From positions 4,259,001 to 4,323,000 of the forward strand of contig NZ_CP096040.1 in assembly GCF_023935105.1 (NCBI RefSeq): a DNA stretch of 64,000 nucleotides. The letters run 5' to 3'. The stretch is from Caulobacter segnis (GTDB lineage Bacteria; Pseudomonadota; Alphaproteobacteria; Caulobacterales; Caulobacteraceae). The position numbers and the translations under genes are program-made. How positions within the stretch are numbered: position 1 is the first letter of the stretch; each line of letters starts with the position of its first letter. This document shows positions 45,189 through 53,061 of this stretch, piece after piece. The notes under the pieces were generated by a model, which was not told the origin of the DNA, ran no database searches, and saw only the letters and a list, made by a program, of their open reading frames with translations.

Positions 45189-45687
45189 GCGCCCCCAGGC
45201 TCACCGCCCGCGCCAGGGCCTGGGCGATCTGGGCGTCGGAGCGGATCAGGCCGGGCGCGTCGCCGCCCTGGACATTGACCGTCACCGACACCCCGCCGGC
45301 CGTTCCGACCGGCTCAACGCTTCCGGCCGAGGCCGGACGGAACAGCTCCGGCCCGCGCTCGCCGACCAGATAGGCGCCGCCGGGCAGCACGGGGCCGCCG
45401 TCGGCCCTCGCGCCCGAAAAGCTGTTCGACAGAACCTCCGCAAGGCCCCCGCCCTTCAGCGCCGCTCCGGCCGCGCCCAGGACCGCGCGGGCCAGTTCGG
45501 CCAGCGAGACCTGGCCGTCCGAGGCCGCCCGGGCCAGCGACCGGGCCAGAGAGGTTCCGGCGCGGGCGAAGGCCTCGTCGATCGAGCGCGCGGCCCGCTC
45601 GGCCGGGGCCTTCAGGGCGTCCAGGGCCGCCGCGGCCTCGGCGGCGCGGGCGGGGACGGTTCCAAGCCCATCCTGTTCAAAGCTCAT
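45178..45687 (-). CDS. GTA gp11, short tail tape-measure protein
   Basis: This 169-residue helical protein matches the short tape-measure-like component of alphaproteobacterial GTAs: an Ala-rich helical stretch (AARSIDEAFARAGTSLARSLAR) written here in part, then GGPVLPGGAYLVGERGPELF, a motif of tape-measure C-termini. GTA tails are short, so a small protein is expected. The ATG at 45687 overlaps the gp10.1 stop by 4 bases. Confidence 0.87.
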   Translation of the reverse strand: MSFEQDGLGTVPARAAEAAAALDALKAPAERAARSIDEAFARAGTSLARSLARAASDGQVSLAELARAVLGAAGAALKGGGLAEVLSNSFSGARADGGPVLPGGAYLVGERGPELFRPASAGSVEPVGTAGGVSVTVNVQGGDAPGLIRSDAQIAQALARAVSLGARRL

Positions 45688-45863
45688 GGGGGCGTCTCCT
45701 CGTCGGGATAGCGGGCGATCAGGGCGCAGAGGTCGGTTCGCGACAGGACCGGCGCGGGCGGGGCCTCGGTCAGGACGCGCCACTCGACCAGCGACAGGCG
45801 CCAGAAGGCCTCGGGGGCCAGGCCCAGATGCAGCGCCAGCCGCAGCGGCTGGACCCAGCTCAT
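45684..45863 (-). CDS. GTA gp10.1-type tail assembly chaperone
   Basis: This 59-residue protein is a phage tail assembly chaperone: LHLGLAPEAFWRLSLVEW and the acidic C-terminus are characteristic. It overlaps gp10 and gp11 by 4 bases each, so the three are translated in series. Confidence 0.85.
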   Translation of the reverse strand: MSWVQPLRLALHLGLAPEAFWRLSLVEWRVLTEAPPAPVLSRTDLCALIARYPDEETPP

Positions 45864-46144
45864 GCGCTGGCCATCAGCGCGGCGGCCAAGGCGCTGGCGG
45901 CCTCCTGGACCGTGGCGCGGGCGCCGATACCGGGATCCTCGCCGCCGCCGTCCAGCAGGGCGGCCAGGATGGCGAACAGCTCGGCCGCCGACAGGGTCGC
46001 GATGCGCTCGGGCAGCTGCGACCAGTCCGACAGGCTCAAGGCCGCCTCGATCCGCGCCAGGGCGCCCAGGGTGAGGCACAGGCGACGCGGCGCGCCGGCG
46101 ATCGTCACGACGACTTCGCCGCGCGCGGGGTTGGGGGGCAGCAT
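45860..46144 (-). CDS. GTA gp10-type protein
   Basis: This 94-residue protein belongs to the GTA gp10 family: GEVVVTIAGAPRRLCLTLGALARIE in part, then AELFAILAALLDGG. It probably acts with the chaperone gp10.1 during tail building. The start MLPPNPARG lies close after an intergenic repeat, and I see no strong Shine-Dalgarno. Confidence 0.82.
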   Translation of the reverse strand: MLPPNPARGEVVVTIAGAPRRLCLTLGALARIEAALSLSDWSQLPERIATLSAAELFAILAALLDGGGEDPGIGARATVQEAASALAAALMASA

Positions 46145-46157
46145 GGGACAACTTTCG

Positions 46158-46269
46158 CAAATCCTCCCCCAGCGGGGAAGGTGTCGACGCAGTCGACGGA
46201 GGGGGAAAAGGCCGGGCCAGGAGAACTTCCCCCTCCGGCCTTCGGCCACCTCCCCCCTTGGGGGAGGAT
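46158..46269. repeat. Inverted GC-rich repeat between GTA gp9 and gp10
   Basis: AATCCTCCCCCAGCGGGG and AAGGTGTCGACGCAGTCGAC with GGAGGGGG on the left, then CTTCCCCCTCCGGCC and CCACCTCCCCCCTTGGGGG on the right in inverted order. Confidence 0.78.
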
Positions 46270-46686
46270 TTAGATCGCCGTGAACGTCACCGCCCCGGCG
46301 CTCGCCAGGCTCAGCGCGAAGGCGGCCTCGCCGTCGTGTTCGCCGGCGTATTCCAGCGCCGCGACGACGAACGGCCCCTCCAGCTGGCCGAAGTCGGGGA
46401 TCACCAGCCGCCACACACGCGCCGACTGGTCGAAGAAGCTGGTCCGCACCTGGGCGTCCGAGGCGGCGTCGCGGAAGATCCCCGAGCCCGACACGGCCAC
46501 CGACTTGACCCCCGCCCCGGCCAGCAGCTCGCGCCAGCGGCCGGTGCTGTCGCTGTCGGTGGCGTCGATGGTCTTGGCGTTCAGGCTGATGGTCCGGGCG
46601 CGCAGGCCCGCGACGGTGTGGAAGGTCGGGGTGGCGGCCCCGTCGCTGATCTTCAGCAGCATGTCCTTGCCGGCTTGGGCGGCCAT
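46270..46686 (-). CDS. GTA gp9, major tail tube protein
   Basis: This 138-residue protein is the tail tube subunit: AQAGKDMLLKISDGA, then TISLNAKTIDATDSDSTGRWRELLAG in part, VSGSGIF and FEGPFVVAALEYAGEH-like segments. It begins 15 bases after the gp8-type stop. Confidence 0.92.
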   Translation of the reverse strand: MAAQAGKDMLLKISDGAATPTFHTVAGLRARTISLNAKTIDATDSDSTGRWRELLAGAGVKSVAVSGSGIFRDAASDAQVRTSFFDQSARVWRLVIPDFGQLEGPFVVAALEYAGEHDGEAAFALSLASAGAVTFTAI

Positions 46687-46701
46687 GGTCGTCTCCGTAT
46701 G

Positions 46702-47124
46702 TCAGGGAAGCTCGGTGACCGCCCGCACGCGGACGATCCCCAGGGTGGTCTCGCGGTCGGCGCCGGCGAAGCAGTCGGCGTAGGGCACGCGCAGCGTGAC
46801 CAGCCGCCGGCCGCTCAGGGAGGGCTTGGCGTCGTGCAACGCCGCGCGGACGGCCGCGACCAGGGCGCGGGCCTCCTCGGGTCCGCCGAAGCGGCTGGCG
46901 CAGGTCAGGGTCAGGACGTGCTCGATCCCGTCGCCCTCGGGGAGCGGCCGGCCCTCCGACCGGGTGACGACGACGCAGGGATAGGTCGGCAGGCGCGGAC
47001 TGGTGGCGTGGATCCGCTGGCCGGCGAGGGCGGTGACGGCGGGCGCGGCCTTCAGCGTCGCGACCACGGCGTCGATCAGGGGCTTGTCGGTCACAGCCGG
47101 GCCTTTCGATAGGGGGTCAATCAC
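46702..47124 (-). CDS. GTA gp8, DUF3168 tail terminator
   Basis: This protein of up to 140 residues matches DUF3168, the tail terminator of GTAs and related phages: LIDAVVATLKAAPAVTALAG, then SEGRPLPEGDGIEHVLTL and CFAGADRETTLGIVRVRAV. The ATG at 47124 overlaps the gp6 stop by 4 bases; a GTG ten codons in is also possible. It follows gp6 directly, leaving no room for a gp7-type adaptor. Confidence 0.85.
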   Translation of the reverse strand: MIDPLSKGPAVTDKPLIDAVVATLKAAPAVTALAGQRIHATSPRLPTYPCVVVTRSEGRPLPEGDGIEHVLTLTCASRFGGPEEARALVAAVRAALHDAKPSLSGRRLVTLRVPYADCFAGADRETTLGIVRVRAVTELP

Positions 47125-47372
47125 GGCTCGACGAGCGCGAGCGAGGGGTCGCCCGCATCACCCAAGGACGAGCGATGCTCGTAGGCGTGGGCGACCAGGG
47201 TCAGGACGGCCAGGCGCAGCGGCGCGGGGCTCGCGGCGGTCAGGGCGACGCCGGCGGCGGCCGCGACACGCGCCTCGGCGGCGTCGATCAGGATCGTGAG
47301 GACGGCGTCCTCCGCCGCGTCAGGCACGCGCAGGAACGCCCGGGCCTCGGCCAGGGTGAGGGATTGGGGCAT
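47121..47372 (-). CDS. GTA gp6, head-tail connector
   Basis: This 83-residue helical protein resembles phage gp6-like connectors: LTLAEARAFLRVPDAAEDAVL, then LIDAAEARVAAAAGVAL and the C-terminal LVAHAYEHRS. It is short compared with full-length relatives (about 190-200 residues in R. capsulatus), so it may be a reduced form. Confidence 0.8.
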   Translation of the reverse strand: MPQSLTLAEARAFLRVPDAAEDAVLTILIDAAEARVAAAAGVALTAASPAPLRLAVLTLVAHAYEHRSSLGDAGDPSLALVEP

Positions 47373-47392
47373 GTTGGGGGTGCTTTCGGGAA

Positions 47393-47513
47393 ATCCTCCC
47401 CCCAGCGGGGGAGGTGTCGGCCCGGAGGGACGACGGAGGGGGAAGAGGCAAGCGCTCAAGCCCTTCCCCCTCCGTCCGCTTCGCGGACACCTCCCCCGCT
47501 AGGGGGAGGATGG
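47393..47513. repeat. Inverted GC-rich repeat between GTA gp5 and gp6
   Basis: ATCCTCCCCCCAGCGGGGG, AGGTGTCGGCCCG and CGGAGGGGGAAG on the left; an inverted CTTCCCCCTCCG ... CCTCCCCCGCTAGGGGGAGG on the right. Confidence 0.8.
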
Positions 47514-47515
47514 GA

Positions 47516-48739
47516 TCACGACGCCGCGAATTTCAGCAGCTTCACGGCGTCGAAGTTCTGCACGCCGCCGCCGACGCGCTTGGTGGTGTAGAACAGCACG
47601 TGCGGCTTGGCCGAGTACGGGTCGCGCAGCACCCGCACGCCGGCGCGGTCGACGATCAGATAGCCCTTCTCGAAGTCGCCGAACGCCACCGACAGGCTGC
47701 TCGCCGCCACGTCGGGCATGGCCTCGATCTCGGTGACCGGGAAGCCCAGAAGGGACGCCGACTGGCCCGGCTGCAGGGCCGCGTTCCAGATGTAGTTGCC
47801 TTGCGCGTCCTTGAACTTGCGCACCGCGCTGACCGTGCGGCGGTTCATCACGAAGCGGCCGTTCTGGCGGTACTGGGTCTTGGTCGCGTAGATTAGGTCG
47901 ATCAGCTTGTCGGTCGGGTTCGACGCCGTCCAGCCGCCGGCCACGCCGGTCGCCAGATAGCCGACCTGGCCCCAGGTATAGGTCGCGTCCGGCGCGGCGG
48001 TGTAGGCCAAGAGGCCCTTGGGTTTGTTGACCCCGTCGCCGGTCACGAAGGCCGTGGTCTCCTGGGCGGCGAAGGCGTCCTGCACCTCCTCGGCCAGCCA
48101 CTCGTCGATGCTGACATAGGCGTCGTCCAGCAAGGCCTGGGTCGCGGCCGGGCTGGCGTAGAGTTCGCCGGCCGGGAAGTCGATGACGTCCAGGGTCGGC
48201 GCGGTGGTCTCGGGCCGCGCCGCGGTCTCGGCCACCCAGGCGGCGGCCAGGCCCGTCGGCGACACCGGCTTGCGGAACGTCCCGGCGCCGATGGTGCGGA
48301 CCTGGCAGATCTCGCGCATCGGGCTGGTCGCCGCCAGGCGACGCAGGATCAGCCGTTCCAGCTCCGGCGGGGCGACATAGCCGCCGGCGGTGGCGACGCC
48401 TTCGGACAGACCCTTGGCCTCCAGCAGGCTCGCGGCGGTCTCGCCGGTCTTCACGTAACGGTCGAAGGCGGCCTTGCGCTCGTCCACCTGCGCCAGCGGC
48501 GCCTCGCCCGAAAGCGAAGGCCTGCGCAGATCGCTCATCAGCCGGTCCAGCCGCGTCTGGGCCTGGGCGACGGCCTCGTCGATGCGGCCGACCTTTTCTT
48601 CCAGCAGGACGTCGGCCCGCTTGGTCTCGATCGCGGCCAAGCGCTGGTCGTTGGCGGCCTTGAAGCTCTCGAACGCCGACAGGACGTCCGCCAGCGCCGC
48701 GCGGGCCTCGGGCGAGGCCGCGTGTTTGGTTTCCTTCAT
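47516..48739 (-). CDS. GTA gp5, HK97-fold major capsid protein
   Basis: This 407-residue protein begins with a coiled-coil scaffold domain (residues 1-100) and continues with the HK97 capsid fold (VATAGGYVAPPELERLIL, AWVAETAARPETTAPTL, AFVTGDGVNKPKGLL and the C-terminal VLRDPYSAKPHVLFYTTKRVGG in part). The scaffold should be removed by the gp4 protease. Confidence 0.95.
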   Translation of the reverse strand: MKETKHAASPEARAALADVLSAFESFKAANDQRLAAIETKRADVLLEEKVGRIDEAVAQAQTRLDRLMSDLRRPSLSGEAPLAQVDERKAAFDRYVKTGETAASLLEAKGLSEGVATAGGYVAPPELERLILRRLAATSPMREICQVRTIGAGTFRKPVSPTGLAAAWVAETAARPETTAPTLDVIDFPAGELYASPAATQALLDDAYVSIDEWLAEEVQDAFAAQETTAFVTGDGVNKPKGLLAYTAAPDATYTWGQVGYLATGVAGGWTASNPTDKLIDLIYATKTQYRQNGRFVMNRRTVSAVRKFKDAQGNYIWNAALQPGQSASLLGFPVTEIEAMPDVAASSLSVAFGDFEKGYLIVDRAGVRVLRDPYSAKPHVLFYTTKRVGGGVQNFDAVKLLKFAAS

Positions 48740-48751
48740 GGGGATCTCCGG

Positions 48752-48910
48752 AAAAGCCCCTCCCCTCGATGGGGAGGGGTTGGGGTGGGGTGATGCGGCG
48801 ATGGCCGCGTCCCGGGTTTCGGAATGGAGGCCGCGGCGCCGGCGGGGACCTTCCGGAACCGCCGCGTCACCCCCATCCCTGCCCTTCCCCCATCAAGGGG
48901 GAAGGGAATT
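48752..48910. repeat. GC-rich repeat between GTA gp4 and gp5
   Basis: CCCCTCCCCTCGATGGGGAG with GGGTTGGGGTGGGGTG on the left, and CACCCCCATCCCTGCCC with TTCCCCCATCAAGGGGGAAG on the right. It is a variant of the repeats at the other GTA junctions, built from the same C-run/G-run arms. Confidence 0.65.
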
Positions 48911-49315
48911 TCAGCCGACCGTCAGACGCGCGCCCGGCAGCATCGGAAACGTCACGATCGACACCTCCCACAGCTCGACGCGGGACAGCACGCGCAGGCG
49001 GCCTTGCGTCCGCGCCTTCACCTGGCGGAAGCCGATGGAGAGGCCATCCAGGGCCCCGGCCTCGACCAGGGCGGCGACCAGGCGGCCGCGCGGGGTGGTC
49101 CGCAGGATCCGCCCCCGCACGAACAGACCCTTGGCGTCCTCGACCACCGCGTCCCAGACCCCGACCGGCTCGGTCTCGTCGTGCTGGTGCAACATGGCAA
49201 CCGGCGTCCCTTCGGCCAGGCTGGCGGCGAAGGCCCCCGCGGCGGTGACGTCGTCATTGAGGTCGCGCGTCCAGAACAGCGACGCGTAGCCCTCGATCCT
49301 CAGGTCAATGTCCAT
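48911..49315 (-). CDS. GTA gp4, HK97-family prohead protease
   Basis: This 134-residue serine protease matures the capsid. Visible segments are LRIEGYASLFW, AMLHQHDETEPVG (the catalytic His region), GALDGLSIGFR (the Ser region) and the C-terminal VELWEVSIVTFPMLPGA. The ATG at 49315 overlaps the gp3.5-type gene by 11 bases. Confidence 0.9.
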   Translation of the reverse strand: MDIDLRIEGYASLFWTRDLNDDVTAAGAFAASLAEGTPVAMLHQHDETEPVGVWDAVVEDAKGLFVRGRILRTTPRGRLVAALVEAGALDGLSIGFRQVKARTQGRLRVLSRVELWEVSIVTFPMLPGARLTVG

Positions 49316-49550
49316 CGGCGCGCTCCAGCCTGGCTTCGATGCGGGCCAGGCTCTGGCGGCTGGCGGTCGCCTGCTCCTCCAGCCGCGCCAGGCGCTCGGC
49401 GACCGGGGCCTGGACCTCGAGCCGGCGCTGCATCTCATCGATCCGGGCCGAGGCCTTGCCGGCCCACAGCAGGGCGGCGGCGGCCTGGATGGCCAGGGCC
49501 ACCAGCACCGCGGCCGAGACCGAGCGATCCAGGCGCCAGTTCCCCGGCAT
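49305..49550 (-). CDS. GTA gp3.5-type small membrane protein
   Basis: This 81-residue protein has one membrane segment (VSAAVLVALAIQAAAALLWA) and a coiled-coil tail. A small membrane protein between portal and protease is usual in GTA clusters (gp3.5), though its role is unknown. The ATG at 49550 is used here; a TTG overlapping the portal stop (TTGA) is an alternative. Confidence 0.72.
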   Translation of the reverse strand: MPGNWRLDRSVSAAVLVALAIQAAAALLWAGKASARIDEMQRRLEVQAPVAERLARLEEQATASRQSLARIEARLERADGH

Positions 49551-49567
49551 CTCGGGGGAACGCGCGC

Positions 49568-50725
49568 TCAAGACGCCGCCTCCAGTCCCGCCAGCCGTCG
49601 CCGCTCGGCGTCGGTCAGGAAGGACGCGGTCTCCAGCCGGCTCCACAGGGCGTCGCGCTCGGCCGACAAAGCCGGGACAGCGTCCAGGTCGGGCGCGATG
49701 CGCGCGCCGGGGAACTTGGCGGCCAGCCAGCCGGTCAGGGCCCGCGCCGCCCGCTCGGCCAGCGGAACCACCGTTCCGCGCCAGAAGGCGGCGTTGGCCT
49801 CGCGATAGTTGGCGTAGGTGTTGTCGCCGGGAATGCCCAGCAGTTGCGGCGGCACGCCGAACGCCAGGGCGATCTCGCGGGCGGCGGCGTGCTTGCCCTG
49901 CGTGAAGTCCATCTCGGCCGGGGTCAGCGACATGGCCCGCCAGTCCAGCCCGCCTTCCAGCAGCAGCGGCCGGCCGGCATTGGCCTGGCCGGAATGGGCC
50001 GAGGCCAGCTCGGTCTTCAGCCGGTCGAACTGCTCGTCGGTCAGGCGGTCGCCGGCGTCTTTGCTGGAATAGACCAGCGCCCCTGAGGGCCTAGCGGAGT
50101 TGTCCAGCAGCGCCTTGTTCCAGGCGCTGGAGGCGTTGTGGACGTCGATCGCGAAGGCGGCCGCCTCCAGCGGCGAGAAGCCGTAGTGGTCGTTGGTGGG
50201 GTTGAACAGCTTCAGGTGCAGGACGGGCAGCCAGCCGTCGGCGTCGCGGCCGATCCGCGCGGTGCGTCCGGCGGCCTGGTAGTCGTAGGCCAGCGGCCAG
50301 CCGCGCGGCCCGGGGATCACGGTCATCCGGTCGGGCCGCAGGGCGTAGAGCTCGCTGGGCTGAGCCTCGCCGGCCGCCTCGAGATAGGCGTTGCCGGCCA
50401 CCTGCAGGCTGCCGAAGAACGCCTCCATCAGGTCGGGCCCGCCCTGCTCGGGGTTGGGCCGGTCCAGCAGGCGCTTCAGCGGATGGTCGTCAGCGCGGCG
50501 TCCCTCGACGAACACCGCCAGCGGCGTCGCCGCTGCGGCCTCGGCGATCATCCGCGTGCAGCGATAGGCCACGGGGTTCCTGGCGAACCCTTCGGCCGCC
50601 AGCGCGCCATAGTCCCGCGGCGTCCACTGGGGACGGCCTCCGGTGGTCAGCGCGATCAGCCGCGCGGCGCGGGAGTCCTTCGCCTCACGCTGGGGCGTGG
50701 GCGGGCGGGGTTTGAAGAGGGGCAT
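49568..50725 (-). CDS. GTA gp3, HK97-family portal protein
   Basis: This 385-residue portal subunit forms the ring through which DNA enters the capsid. Family segments include AYRCTRMIAEAAAATPL, AGNAYLEA, WLPVLHLKLFNPTNDHYGFSPLEAA in part and FGVPPQLLGIPGDNTYANYREA in part. The ATG at 50725 (MPLFKPRPP, with GGAG upstream) is the family start. An opposite-strand DUF559 gene separates it from the terminase gene. Confidence 0.94.
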   Translation of the reverse strand: MPLFKPRPPTPQREAKDSRAARLIALTTGGRPQWTPRDYGALAAEGFARNPVAYRCTRMIAEAAAATPLAVFVEGRRADDHPLKRLLDRPNPEQGGPDLMEAFFGSLQVAGNAYLEAAGEAQPSELYALRPDRMTVIPGPRGWPLAYDYQAAGRTARIGRDADGWLPVLHLKLFNPTNDHYGFSPLEAAAFAIDVHNASSAWNKALLDNSARPSGALVYSSKDAGDRLTDEQFDRLKTELASAHSGQANAGRPLLLEGGLDWRAMSLTPAEMDFTQGKHAAAREIALAFGVPPQLLGIPGDNTYANYREANAAFWRGTVVPLAERAARALTGWLAAKFPGARIAPDLDAVPALSAERDALWSRLETASFLTDAERRRLAGLEAAS

Positions 50726-50800
50726 GGTGATGGGCTCCGGGGTTCGGAGTTGAGAACAAATAGGAAACACGATAGGGTGGCGGCGAGACAGATGCTCGCT

Positions 50801-50847
50801 CTCCTCCCCCTCTGGGGGAGGTGTCGGCGAAGCCGACGGAGGGGGAA
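50801..50847. repeat. Repeat copy upstream of the DUF559 gene
   Basis: CTCCTCCCCCTCTGGGGG, AGGTGTCGGCGAAGCCGACG and GAGGGGGAAG match one arm of the GTA-junction repeats. The GGAGGGGGAA near its right end acts as the ribosome binding site for the GTG at 50848. Confidence 0.75.
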
Positions 50848-51243
50848 GTGACACGACCCGAGAAGTCGCGGATCGCCCGCGCACGGAAGCTCCGCCGCGA
50901 GATGTCGTTGCCGGAGGTTCTGCTGTGGACGGCATTACGCGGCGCTCGCCTGGACGGTCTCAAGTTCCGTCGCCAACATCCCGTCGGTCCGTACGTGCTC
51001 GACTTCTATTGCCCGGCGGCTCATCTGGCCGTCGAGATCGACGCCTGGTCACACGGCGCGGAAGATCGTCCAGAACAGGACGCAATCCGTGACATGCGGC
51101 TGGCCGAACGCGGCGTTCACACGCTGCGGATTCCTGCCGGCGAAGTCCTGCGATCCGTAGACGACACGCTGGCGACCATTCTCGAAACGGCCCGGCCCTG
51201 GACACTCAATCCTCCCCCCAGCGGGGGAGGTGTCGGCCCGTAG
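50848..51243 (+). CDS. DUF559 endonuclease-like protein bounded by repeats
   Basis: This 131-residue protein belongs to DUF559, related to very-short-patch-repair-type nucleases: ARKLRREMSLPEVLLWTALR, RRQHPVGPYVLDFYCP, VEIDAWSHG and DMRLAERGVHTLRIP. The acidic/Lys pattern of the PD-(D/E)XK fold appears intact, but activity is unproven. It is read against the GTA cluster between portal and terminase. Its GTG start uses a Shine-Dalgarno supplied by the left repeat, and its last residues (NPPPSGGGVGP) and stop codon lie in the right repeat. Translation from an upstream GTG at 50821 is also possible. Confidence 0.86.
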   Translation: MTRPEKSRIARARKLRREMSLPEVLLWTALRGARLDGLKFRRQHPVGPYVLDFYCPAAHLAVEIDAWSHGAEDRPEQDAIRDMRLAERGVHTLRIPAGEVLRSVDDTLATILETARPWTLNPPPSGGGVGP

Positions 51244-51327
51244 GGACGACGGAGGGGGAAGAGGCCGGGCCAGGACAACTTCCCCCTCCGGCGCTGCGCG
51301 CCACCTCCCCCGTTGGGGGGAGGATCT
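51208..51327. repeat. Inverted GC-rich repeat between DUF559 and terminase genes
   Basis: AATCCTCCCCCCAGCGGGGG, AGGTGTCGGCCCGTAGGGAC and GACGGAGGGGGAAG on the left (with the DUF559 stop at 51241-51243), then an inverted CTTCCCCCTCCGGCGC ... CCTCCCCCGTTGGGGGGAGG. Confidence 0.8.
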
Positions 51328-51330
51328 TGA

Positions 51331-52695
51331 TTACAACGCCCTCAATCTCGGTCTGTGGGTCTGGCCCAGCATCAGCTCGCTCATCGCCCAGACCAGGGCG
51401 TCCGCGCGGTCGGGGCTGTGCTCCAGGTCCCCAGACCCCAGCGCCATCAGCTCCTCCTCCAGCGCCGCGAAGGCGCCGCAGTGGAGGACCCTTCCCTGCT
51501 CGTACAGGGCCGCCACCGGTTCGGCCCGCGCGCGCTTGCCGATCGAGGCCCTCACCAGCTTGACCCGGCACGGCGGGTCGGCCTGGGCCAGCACCGCGCG
51601 GACCATGTCGCCGCCCTGGTTGGCCTCGGCCACGAGGGCGTCGGCGCTCCAGGCGCGGGCGGCGGCCACGGCCTTGGCGGCCCAGCCGGCGGGCGAGAGA
51701 CCGCGCGCGGTCTCGTCGGCCAGGACGAAGGCGCGGTCGTCGCGCCGGCCGACCACGACGATCCCGCAGGCGTCGCCGGTGGCCGTGGCCGGCGGGTCCA
51801 CCGCCACCACCACGCGGTCCAGCCGCGCCGGCCGGGCCGCCCGGCAGCGGGCCAGGTCCTCGGCGCGGAACAGGCCTCCGTCGGTCTCGACGATGATCCC
51901 GTCCAGTTCCTGGGCGGCCAGGCGCGTGCCGCCGTAGAGGCCTTGCAACGTGCGCAGGAAGGCCGGCGCCAGGTTGCTGGCGTTCAGCGACGTCCCGGCG
52001 CGGGTCAAGGACACGCCCGGCTCGGCCATCAGCATCTTCAGGGCCCTGATCGGGCGCGGCGTCGAGGTCACCACCAGGCGCGGATCCCCGCCCAGCCGCA
52101 GGCCGAAGCGCAGCATGGCCAGGGTCTCGGCCGGCTTGGGCCAGGCGCAGAACTCGTCGGCCCAGGCGGCGTGGAACTGGGGCCCGCGCAGGCTGTCGGG
52201 ATCCTCGGCCGAGAAGGCGTAGGCGACCGCGCCGTTGGGCCAGACCAGACGCCGGCGCGAGGCTTCCCAGCGCGGGCGGAACAGCGGCCCGCCCATCGCC
52301 TTCAGCCCCGACGGCCCCTCGATCATCACCTCGCGCACGTCGTGCAGGGTGGAACCGACCAGGGCCAGGATCGGATGGGCCAGGGCGTTTCGGGTGATCC
52401 AGCCCGCGCCGGCGAAGGTTTTGCCCGCGCCACGCCCGCCCAGCAGCAGCCAGGTGCTCCAGGGCTTATGCTCCGGCGATTGCTGATGCTCGAGTGGTTC
52501 AGCCAGGATCGCGCTGAGCAGCCGCTGCTGGTCCAGCGGAACCAAGTCCGCCGTCGCCGCCGCCATCAGCCTGATCAGTTCGCCGCTTTCTCTCGACGAG
52601 ATCAGCGATGCGAGCGAAGCGGGCGACAAGAGCGGCCTGAAGTTCCTCGGGGTCGTCCGGGATGTCGGCATGCATGGAAGCCTCGTCATCGTCAT
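51331..52695 (-). CDS. GTA gp2, large terminase (TerL)
   Basis: This protein packages DNA into the capsid. It has a Walker A motif (LLGGRGAGKTFAG), a Walker B region (FHAAWADEFCAW), and a C-terminal nuclease domain (VVVAVDPPATATGD, LVAEANQGGDMV, DRADALVWAM). The 454-residue frame begins at 52695 and overlaps gp1 by about 200 bases; a start at 52566 or between is possible and would shorten that overlap. Confidence 0.93.
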   Translation of the reverse strand: MTMTRLPCMPTSRTTPRNFRPLLSPASLASLISSRESGELIRLMAAATADLVPLDQQRLLSAILAEPLEHQQSPEHKPWSTWLLLGGRGAGKTFAGAGWITRNALAHPILALVGSTLHDVREVMIEGPSGLKAMGGPLFRPRWEASRRRLVWPNGAVAYAFSAEDPDSLRGPQFHAAWADEFCAWPKPAETLAMLRFGLRLGGDPRLVVTSTPRPIRALKMLMAEPGVSLTRAGTSLNASNLAPAFLRTLQGLYGGTRLAAQELDGIIVETDGGLFRAEDLARCRAARPARLDRVVVAVDPPATATGDACGIVVVGRRDDRAFVLADETARGLSPAGWAAKAVAAARAWSADALVAEANQGGDMVRAVLAQADPPCRVKLVRASIGKRARAEPVAALYEQGRVLHCGAFAALEEELMALGSGDLEHSPDRADALVWAMSELMLGQTHRPRLRAL

Positions 52696-52924
52696 TGGCC
52701 GCCTCGTCGGCGGCGGGTTTGGCGTTGGGCTCGGGGACCATGGTCGCGATCGCCTTGGCCGATCGGGCGAAGACCCCGCAGGTGCGGGCCTCCTTCTCGA
52801 CCTGGGCGATTTCGGTGGGATCCTTGGTCTCTTCGAGCCGGGTCCAGAGGGCGCTCAGTCGCCCCATGAGGCGGTCCTGCAGCGTCTCGCTCCAGTCCCG
52901 AACCTCGTCGCGTCTTCCGGCCAT
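52499..52924 (-). CDS. GTA gp1, small terminase-like protein
   Basis: This 141-residue protein is the first gene of the GTA cluster: MAGRRDEVRDWSETLQDRL, then RLEETKDPTEIAQVEKEARTCGVFARSAKAI in part, and an acidic, basic-tailed C-terminus. GTA gp1 recognises or delivers DNA to the terminase. The frame overlaps the terminase gene. The cluster promoter should lie in 52925-53061, which shows no other gene. Confidence 0.78.
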   Translation of the reverse strand: MAGRRDEVRDWSETLQDRLMGRLSALWTRLEETKDPTEIAQVEKEARTCGVFARSAKAIATMVPEPNAKPAADEAANDDDEASMHADIPDDPEELQAALVARFARIADLVERKRRTDQADGGGDGGLGSAGPAAAAQRDPG

Positions 52925-53061
52925 GACACAAAGATACGGCGCCAGCGGGCGCGGATCATTCAGGGGGCTGTAAAAGTGAGAAGCCGTTGATTTCGTTGGA
53001 GTCGATCTCGCGAATTCCGGGGATTGAGGGGGCTGAATGCTCGTGGTCGGGTCACTTGCCC

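Noticed and set aside
50801..51327. Insertion sequence with transposase
   Set aside because: The enclosed protein is of the DUF559 nuclease-like type, not a known transposase, and I see no target-site duplication.
39033..52924. Complete active prophage
   Set aside because: Gene order and families match a gene transfer agent; there is no integrase, replication module, repressor or attachment site.
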